A stretch of 7,916 nucleotides of DNA from Prevotellaceae bacterium. Its GTDB lineage: Bacteria > Bacteroidota > Bacteroidia > Bacteroidales > Bacteroidaceae. Of this stretch, positions 1 to 4,784 are shown in pieces (within the stretch, counting starts at the first letter, position 1; every line of letters begins with the position of its first letter). The stretch is from NCBI GenBank assembly GCA_030523505.1, contig JAUNIK010000117.1, positions 1-7,916 on the forward strand, written 5' to 3'. A program made the translations under genes and the position numbers. The notes under the pieces are model-generated. The model was not told where the DNA came from and searched no databases. It saw only the letters and a list, made by a program, of their open reading frames with translations.

Positions 1-9
1 ACCGCGAGA

Positions 10-82
10 ATAACTATTGTCCTTTAACTTCCCTAGCGAGTGAAGCGAGCGATAAATTCCCATAACTCCCTTTAACTCCTAG
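10..82. repeat. Diverged direct repeats (ATAACT...CCTTTAACT..CC.TAG)
   Basis: Two related segments lie about 50 nt apart. ATAACT followed by CCTTTAACTTCCCTAG occupies 10-36, and ATAACT followed by CCTTTAACTCCTAG occupies 62-82; they differ by small gaps. Between them is a 9-bp imperfect tandem pair, AGCGAGTGA (35-43) and AGCGAGCGA (44-52). No protein start, tRNA or rRNA was recognised here. The AACTCCCTTT-type wording resembles short-period intergenic repeats that I associate with Bacteroidetes genomes; that link is from memory and is not tested. Confidence 0.55.
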
Positions 83-101
83 GTTTCGGAACTTCCGAAA
101 C
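83..101. promoter_or_regulatory. Perfect 19-bp dyad, candidate protein-binding site
   Basis: GTTTCGGAA (83-91) and TTCCGAAAC (93-101) are exact reverse complements around the single base C92. A one-base centre is too tight for a stable RNA hairpin of the full arms, so a site for a dimeric DNA-binding protein is more likely than a terminator. The outer GTTTC/GAAAC halves match those of parS (TGTTTCACGTGAAACA), but they are 9 nt apart here and 4 nt apart in parS, so this is not a canonical parS. It sits just left of the DnaA-box-like cluster. Confidence 0.5.
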
Positions 102-249
102 TTTAATGAAATACGTGGAAAAGTGGTGGAAAACTATGGAAAAGCGTGTGGAGAACAAGTGGGTTTTCCGCACCTTTTCTTTTAATGAGAAGCCTCTGTG
201 GAAAACCTAAATAGTTTATATCTACTTTTCTCTATACTTTTCCACGATT

Positions 250-284
250 TTTGTCGCTGAAATATTATATTTTTATTACCTTTG
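250..284 (+). promoter_or_regulatory. Candidate Bacteroidetes promoter upstream of the GH92 gene
   Basis: TACCTTTG (277-284) fits the Bacteroidetes -7 element TAnnTTTG. A TTTG at 250-253 could be the -33 element, but the 23-nt spacer is longer than the usual 19-21. If used, transcription would start near 290 and leave a leader of about 240 nt containing all the dyads and boxes before 531. No better-matching promoter was seen closer to the gene. Confidence 0.45.
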
Positions 285-351
285 CACTTGACTAAAAAAC
301 TTCTAAAATTGAAATAACATAAAATACTGATAATCAAAATCAATCAAAACG

Positions 352-387
352 ACGGTGTATTAAAATAGTCAAACAATGACTCACCGT
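352..387. repeat. Interrupted 10-bp inverted repeat
   Basis: GACTCACCGT (378-387) is the exact reverse complement of ACGGTG (352-357) joined to AGTC (367-370). The left arm is split by the 9-nt insert TATTAAAAT (358-366). The inner loop is AAACAAT (371-377). It could form a bulged hairpin in the mannosidase leader RNA or mark a protein-binding site. It lies 21 nt before the perfect DnaA box. Confidence 0.4.
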
Positions 388-435
388 AATGTAAAAATAT
401 CGAAAAAGTTATCCACATTATCCACCACATATAAT

Positions 436-485
436 CATCATCATATTTTTCTATTTAATAAATAATAAATAAGGATATGATGATG
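436..485. repeat. 11-bp inverted repeat framing an AT-rich core
   Basis: CATCATCATAT (436-446) and ATATGATGATG (475-485) are exact reverse complements, separated by a 28-nt AT-rich core (447-474). The pairing could extend inward about four or five positions with G-T wobbles. Outside both arms lie CCACAT-type DnaA-box-like sequences in mirror orientation: TTATCCACA-TTATCCACC on the left, and TGTGGAT plus TGTGGAAAA on the right. Together these make an imperfect dyad across about 409-498. This could be an origin unwinding core or an RNA stem-loop in the leader. Confidence 0.5.
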
Positions 486-530
486 TGGATGTGGAAAAAA
501 GCTGTTGAAAACAAATAAATACATCCTTAT

Positions 531-2855
531 ATGAAGAACTTACTTTTATCAGTTTCATTGCTTTTTGCAATCGGTGCTTCGGCACAGGATGCGGCAAGTT
601 ATGTAAATCCAATGATCGGCACAGCAGGTATGGGTCACTGTTTCCCAGGAGCATGTGCACCATTCGGTATCGTGCAGTTGAGTCCTGAAACCGACACAAT
701 CCCTCACAGTGTAAACGGCAAATATACCGGAAAGGTGTATGAGTACTGTTCGGGTTATCAGTATGAAGACAAGACCATAGTTGGTTTTTCGCATACCCAT
801 CTCTCAGGAACAGGTCATTCCGACCTTGGCGATATCATGATAATGCCACAGACAGGCTCTCTGGTGCTCAATCCTGGTACAGCCGATAATCCAGACGCAG
901 GTTACCGTCAGCGCTTCTCACACGCCACAGAAAAGGCCTCTGCGGGTTATTATGAGGTGACACTACAGGATCAGAACATCCGTTGCCAGTTTACTGCCAC
1001 CCCACGCGTGGGCGTACATAAATATACCTTTAATAAAGGTGACAACCAGCGAATCATCCTCGATATGCTTCATGGCATCTACAATTACGATGGAAAGGTT
1101 CTATGGTCGAGCATCCGTGTAGAGGATGAATACACCCTCACTGGTCATCGTATCACCAACGGATGGGCACGCGAGAACTACACCTATTTCGCTATTCGAT
1201 TCTCAAAGCCAATCAAAAACTATGGCTATAAGGATATGAAGAAGGCTGCATATTATGGTTTCATGCGTAAACTGAATATTTATCAGAACTTCCCAGAGAT
1301 TGCCGGACGTGATGTGGTGGCATATTTCGAGTTCGACAACGATGATCAGAACCTTGAAATAGAGGTGGCACTCTCGGCAGTGAGTCACGATGGAGCAATG
1401 GCAAACCTCAAAGCCGAGGCTAACGGCACTTTCGATCAGCTCTATGCAAATACATTGAATTCATGGAATAATGAATTGGAGCAGATTGTCTGCGAAGGAA
1501 CCGACGAGCAGAAGTCAATGCTTTACACATCGTTCTATCACACAATGATCAACCCATCGATTTATCAGGATGTGAACGGCGATTATCGTGGATTGGATGG
1601 AAATATCCATAAGGCCAACGGTTTCACCAACTATACTGTCTTCTCGCTTTGGGACACCTATCGTGCTGAGCATCCTCTTCTCCAGCTTCTGAAGCCACAG
1701 AGAAACCGTGATATGGTTGTTTCTATGATTCGCCATCAGCAACAGAATGTGCATCATATCCTGCCAATATGGAGCCTTATGGGTAACGAAGGTTGGTGTA
1801 TGACCGGTTATCATGCTGTTCCTGTAGTGGCTGACGCAATAGTAAAGGGTGCTGATGTACCATTCAATGAGGCTTGGAAGGCTATGGATAAGACAGCAAA
1901 CTGTGATTATATGCCATCACTCAAGGCCTATAAGGAAAAGGGTTATTGCCCTTACGATCGTGATGGAACAGCCGCTTCAAACACCCTTGAATACTGCTAT
2001 GACGACTTTACCATCTATGCTGCTGCAAAGGCAAAAGCAGAGAAAACAGGCGAGAAAGTTGACTATTCACAGTATTACAACCGTGCACTGAACTATCGCA
2101 ATACAATCGATAAGAATGTAGGTTTTGCTTCGCCTCGTTATGACAACGGCAATTTCAAGGCTGATTTGGATCCTTATCAGACATATAACGAGGGTTTCAT
2201 TGAGGGTAACTCATGGAATTTCTCATTCTCGGCACCTCACGATGTGTTCGGTCTTATCAATTGCTTGGGTGGCGACAAGGTGTTTGTAAGCAAGCTCGAT
2301 CAACTTTTTGCAATGGATCTACCTGCTAAATACTACGAGGACAATGAGGATATCGAGGCTGACTGTCTTGTTGGAGGATATGTTCACGGCAACGAACCTT
2401 CACATCATATCCCATATCTCTATGCTTGGACATCACAGCCTTGGAAGACCCAGCAGTGGATGCGTACCATCATGAACAAGATGTATAAGCCGGTAGTACG
2501 CGGATTGGGCGGTAACGACGACTGTGGACAGATGTCGGCTTGGTATATCTTCTCTGCCATGGGATTCTATCCAGTATGCCCTGGTGTTGCTGAATATGTT
2601 ATCGGTGCTCCTTATCTGCCTTATATGAAGGTTACTTTGGACAATGGAAATGTGCTCGAGATAAAGGCTCCGAAGGTGTCTGACAAGAACCGATATGTGA
2701 AGTCGGTGAAGATAAACGGCAAGCCATATTCAAAGCTTTTCATCACTCACGACGACCTTTTGAAGGGTGCTGTTATTGAGTTTGAGATGTCGGCAACACC
2801 AAACAAAAAGCGCGGTTTGAACCCAGCAGACAAGCCTTATTCGCTCACAAAATAA
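531..2855 (+). CDS. GH92 family alpha-mannosidase, periplasmic
   Basis: This encodes a 774-residue exported glycoside hydrolase of family 92, calcium-dependent inverting exo-alpha-mannosidases that remove mannose (often alpha-1,2-linked) from N-glycan or yeast-mannan chains. Residues 1-18 form a type I signal peptide ending ASA before Q19, so a periplasmic enzyme is expected. Family hallmarks run in order: VNPMIGT (25-31), FPGACAPFG (38-46), SPETD (51-55), GFSHTHLSGTG (85-95), FSLWDTYRAEHPL (371-383), EGNSW (558-562), HGNEPSHHIPYLY (619-631) and GNDDCGQMSAWYIF (661-674). By analogy with characterised members, Glu558 is the likely general acid, and one of Asp663/Asp664 the likely base. Length and order are those of a complete enzyme with no frameshift. 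The ATG at 531 directly starts the signal peptide; upstream is AT-rich without a clear Shine-Dalgarno, normal for Bacteroidetes. Linkage specificity cannot be read from sequence alone. There are no SusC/SusD genes nearby, and a terminator follows, so it is probably monocistronic. Confidence 0.96.
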   Translation: MKNLLLSVSLLFAIGASAQDAASYVNPMIGTAGMGHCFPGACAPFGIVQLSPETDTIPHSVNGKYTGKVYEYCSGYQYEDKTIVGFSHTHLSGTGHSDLGDIMIMPQTGSLVLNPGTADNPDAGYRQRFSHATEKASAGYYEVTLQDQNIRCQFTATPRVGVHKYTFNKGDNQRIILDMLHGIYNYDGKVLWSSIRVEDEYTLTGHRITNGWARENYTYFAIRFSKPIKNYGYKDMKKAAYYGFMRKLNIYQNFPEIAGRDVVAYFEFDNDDQNLEIEVALSAVSHDGAMANLKAEANGTFDQLYANTLNSWNNELEQIVCEGTDEQKSMLYTSFYHTMINPSIYQDVNGDYRGLDGNIHKANGFTNYTVFSLWDTYRAEHPLLQLLKPQRNRDMVVSMIRHQQQNVHHILPIWSLMGNEGWCMTGYHAVPVVADAIVKGADVPFNEAWKAMDKTANCDYMPSLKAYKEKGYCPYDRDGTAASNTLEYCYDDFTIYAAAKAKAEKTGEKVDYSQYYNRALNYRNTIDKNVGFASPRYDNGNFKADLDPYQTYNEGFIEGNSWNFSFSAPHDVFGLINCLGGDKVFVSKLDQLFAMDLPAKYYEDNEDIEADCLVGGYVHGNEPSHHIPYLYAWTSQPWKTQQWMRTIMNKMYKPVVRGLGGNDDCGQMSAWYIFSAMGFYPVCPGVAEYVIGAPYLPYMKVTLDNGNVLEIKAPKVSDKNRYVKSVKINGKPYSKLFITHDDLLKGAVIEFEMSATPNKKRGLNPADKPYSLTK

Positions 2856-2870
2856 ATAATTTCGTTGGGG

Positions 2871-2890
2871 CTCTGTTAAAAATAACAGAG
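2871..2890 (+). terminator. Hairpin shortly after the GH92 gene
   Basis: CTCTGTTA (2871-2878) and TAACAGAG (2883-2890) form a perfect 8-bp stem with an AAAA loop, 15 nt after the mannosidase stop codon. The stem is only moderately GC-rich and no immediate T-run follows, though TTTATAATTATTTTT lies about 10 nt downstream. It may protect the 3' end of the transcript or act as a weak terminator; the stronger terminator is at 2996-3036. Confidence 0.4.
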
Positions 2891-2971
2891 AGGAAATCTT
2901 TATAATTATTTTTACATTTCGGAAAAGCGAAGAAACGGCTGAAATAAAAATATACAACAAAACAGCGTTTG

Positions 2972-2985
2972 TAATCAATTGATTA
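2972..2985. promoter_or_regulatory. Perfect 14-bp palindrome TAATCAATTGATTA
   Basis: This is an uninterrupted 14-bp palindrome in the gap between the mannosidase gene and the GH3 gene, just upstream of the terminator. An AT-rich perfect palindrome may be a dimeric regulator site, but its distance of about 200 bp from the GH3 promoter makes a direct operator role doubtful. AT-rich palindromes also arise by chance. Confidence 0.25.
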
Positions 2986-2995
2986 TCAACGGTTT

Positions 2996-3036
2996 ATGAA
3001 AGTGCCCATTTGACCTTGTCATTTGGGCGCTTTTAT
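2996..3036 (+). terminator. Intrinsic terminator for the GH92 gene
   Basis: A long stem pairs AAAGTGCCCA (2999-3008) with TGGGCGCTTT (3024-3033), including one G-T wobble. Two T-T mismatches follow, then TGAC (3011-3014) pairs with GTCA (3018-3021) over a CTT loop. The GC-rich GCCC/GGGC block followed by CTTTT is the classic intrinsic terminator form. The upstream AAAG mirrors the T-run, but the + strand genes on both sides suggest its job is ending the mannosidase transcript. Confidence 0.75.
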
Positions 3037-3040
3037 GATG

Positions 3041-3106
3041 TCAAAACGGCGGAATGAGGGCATGAAAACGGTGGAATGACACGGTGAAAACGGCGGTTTT
3101 ATAATG
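3041..3106. repeat. Three tandem copies of a 22-bp repeat
   Basis: The core AAAACGGCGGAATGA (3043-3057), AAAACGGTGGAATGA (3065-3079) and AAAACGGCGGTTTT (3087-3100) recurs at exactly 22-bp steps. The first two differ by one base over 15; the third diverges after GGCGG and becomes a small dyad, AAAAC-GGCG-GTTTT. Twenty-two bp is about two helical turns, so the cores would lie on the same face of the helix. The array starts just after the terminator and ends about 90 bp before the GH3 promoter -33 element. No coding role was seen. Confidence 0.7.
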
Positions 3107-3189
3107 CAAAACTGAAAAATATTTACTTTTCTACTTATATACTGCCTATATTGCCTGAATGATTTAATTATAAATAAAATATAATTAAT

Positions 3190-3220
3190 TTTGCAATTCC
3201 ATATTATTGATGTAATTTTG
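3190..3220 (+). promoter_or_regulatory. Consensus Bacteroidetes promoter of the GH3/lipoprotein operon
   Basis: TTTG at 3190-3193, a 19-nt spacer, then TAATTTTG at 3213-3220 exactly match the Bacteroidetes primary sigma consensus (-33 TTTG, -7 TAnnTTTG). Transcription would start around 3225-3229, giving a leader of roughly 20 nt before ATG 3246. This placement helps decide the start codon of the downstream gene. Confidence 0.8.
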
Positions 3221-3245
3221 CACTTTGGTTTTATATACATTGAAA

Positions 3246-4778
3246 ATGGGAATAACAAAATTAGCTCGTCCGATATTCTTGAAGCGTGCAAAACAAATTG
3301 AACGCTACAACACCGATGCTGTGGCTATACAGCATGAGGTGCTCCGCCGATTATTGCAGAAGGCAGAGAATACAGAATATGGACGAAATCATTTGTTCAA
3401 AAATACTGAATCATACGAGCAGTTCGTTAAGAATGTGCCGGTAAATACTTACGAGGAACTGAAGAATGACATAGACCGTATGCGTCATGGTGAGGCGAAT
3501 ATCCTCTGGCCTGAACAGGTGAAGTGGTATGCCAAATCATCGGGCACTACGAATGATAAATCGAAGTTCATTCCAGTGACAAACGTCGGTTTGCAGAAGA
3601 TTCACTATGCTGGCGGCACTGATGTGGTGGCTCTTTATCTGAAGAACAATCCCGACAGTAAGCTGTTCGATGGAAAAGCATTGATACTTGGTGGTTCACA
3701 TTCGCCAAACTATAATCTTCCTAACTCATTGGTAGGCGACCTCTCGGCAATCCTCATCGAGAATATCAACCCGTTTGTGAATCTCGTTCGTGTACCTAAG
3801 AAAAAGACTGCCCTACTCTCTGATTTCGAGATAAAGCGCGACAGAATTGCCCATGAGGTGATGGACAAGAATGTGACAAACCTCTCGGGAGTACCATCAT
3901 GGATGCTTTCTGTGTTGGTTCGCGTTATGGAACTGAAAGGTGTCAACACCCTCGACGAGATTTGGCCAAACCTTGAAGTATTCTTCCACGGAGGTATTGC
4001 TTTCTCTCCTTACCGCCCACAGTATGAACAGATCATCAAGTCTTCAAAGATGCATTATATGGAGACTTACAATGCCAGTGAAGGTTTCTTCGGCATTCAA
4101 GACGATCCAAACGACAAGTCAATGCTCTTGATGATCGACTATGACATTTTTTATGAGTTCTGTCCTATTGACGCAATGAACGATGACGGAACTGTAGCTG
4201 ATCCATCAAAGATTGTACCGCTGGAAGGTGTTGAGCTTTACAAGAACTACGCAATGATAATCTCAACATCTTGCGGATTGTGGCGATATCTTATTGGCGA
4301 TACAGTGAGTTTCACTTCACGCAATCCTTACAAGTTCACAATCACTGGTCGTACTAAGCATTTCATCAATGCCTTTGGCGAAGAGCTCATTGTTGACAAT
4401 GCCGAACATGGTCTTGAATACGCCTGCAAGATGACTGGTGCAGAGATTGCCGACTACACAGCCGCTCCGTTCTTTATGGACAATAATGCAAAATGCCGCC
4501 ATCAGTGGCTCATTGAGTTTACAAAAGAACCAGAGAATCTGGAAAATTTTGCCACTATTCTCGATACAAAACTGCAGCAGTTGAACTCTGATTACGAGGC
4601 AAAACGCTATAAGAGTATCACTATGCAACGTCTCGATATAGTAAAGGCAAAGCCAGGACTCTTCAACCAGTGGTTGAAAAATGCTGGTAAACTCGGTGGT
4701 CAGCATAAGGTGCCACGACTCTCAAATTCACGAAAAATCATCGAGGAACTGCTGTTCCTTCAAAATAACATCGAATAA
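3246..4778 (+). CDS. GH3 auxin-responsive-promoter family protein (acyl-adenylating enzyme)
   Basis: This encodes a 510-residue cytoplasmic protein of the GH3 family (named for the plant auxin gene, not glycoside hydrolase 3). It belongs to the ANL adenylating superfamily; plant members join amino acids to carboxylic acids such as jasmonate or auxin through an acyl-AMP. The substrate of bacterial members is unknown to me. Visible motifs are the ATP-binding loop SSGTTNDKSK (98-107), YNASEGFFG (275-283), YLIGDTV (348-354), GRTKHFINAFGEEL (368-381) and a C-terminal GGQHKVPRLS (483-492) with a conserved-looking lysine. There is no signal peptide or membrane segment, and the length is normal for the family. 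I chose ATG 3246 because the alternative TTG at 3225 coincides with the predicted transcription start. The lipoprotein gene follows 6 nt after its stop, implying co-transcription. Family assignment is firm; the reaction is inferred. Confidence 0.94.
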   Translation: MGITKLARPIFLKRAKQIERYNTDAVAIQHEVLRRLLQKAENTEYGRNHLFKNTESYEQFVKNVPVNTYEELKNDIDRMRHGEANILWPEQVKWYAKSSGTTNDKSKFIPVTNVGLQKIHYAGGTDVVALYLKNNPDSKLFDGKALILGGSHSPNYNLPNSLVGDLSAILIENINPFVNLVRVPKKKTALLSDFEIKRDRIAHEVMDKNVTNLSGVPSWMLSVLVRVMELKGVNTLDEIWPNLEVFFHGGIAFSPYRPQYEQIIKSSKMHYMETYNASEGFFGIQDDPNDKSMLLMIDYDIFYEFCPIDAMNDDGTVADPSKIVPLEGVELYKNYAMIISTSCGLWRYLIGDTVSFTSRNPYKFTITGRTKHFINAFGEELIVDNAEHGLEYACKMTGAEIADYTAAPFFMDNNAKCRHQWLIEFTKEPENLENFATILDTKLQQLNSDYEAKRYKSITMQRLDIVKAKPGLFNQWLKNAGKLGGQHKVPRLSNSRKIIEELLFLQNNIE

Positions 4779-4784
4779 AAACGA

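Larger units (their letters stand above)
110..498. other. DnaA-box-like cluster, possible replication origin
   Basis: This gene-free, AT-rich stretch is dense in matches to the DnaA box TTATCCACA. On the + strand there is an exact match at 409-417, TTATCCACC at 418-426 (one mismatch) and TTTTCCACG at 238-246 (two). In the opposite orientation, TGTGGAGAA at 147-155 and TGTGGAAAA at 197-205 and 490-498 each have one mismatch. Two-mismatch forms lie at 114-122, 125-133, 135-143 and 484-492. AT-rich runs at 261-278 and 451-472 could serve as unwinding elements. Clustered DnaA boxes beside AT-rich DNA are typical of bacterial oriC, and in many Bacteroidetes oriC need not adjoin dnaA (recalled knowledge). 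The alternative is a DnaA-regulated or otherwise regulated leader of the downstream mannosidase gene. The box cluster is seen directly; the origin function is inferred. Confidence 0.45.

Noticed and set aside
83..101. Canonical parS site
   Set aside because: Only the GTTTC/GAAAC halves agree; the centre is 9 nt instead of 4, so the ParB consensus is not met.
451..800. Minus-strand frames overlapping the start of the mannosidase gene
   Set aside because: They are antisense to a complete GH92 gene, show no recognisable domain, and overlap each other. They are shadows of the real gene.
531..2855. Polysaccharide utilisation locus around the GH92 gene
   Set aside because: No SusC/SusD pair, hybrid sensor, sigma/anti-sigma pair or other glycosidase is in the window; the neighbours belong to a different set of functions.
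3041..3106. CRISPR array
   Set aside because: The 22-bp period includes the whole unit with no unique spacers of CRISPR length, only three copies exist, and no cas gene is near.
3246..4778. Glycoside hydrolase family 3 annotation for the 'GH3' gene
   Set aside because: The motifs SSGTTNDKSK, YNASEGFFG and YLIGDTV are those of acyl-adenylating GH3/JAR1-type proteins; no glycosidase features are present.
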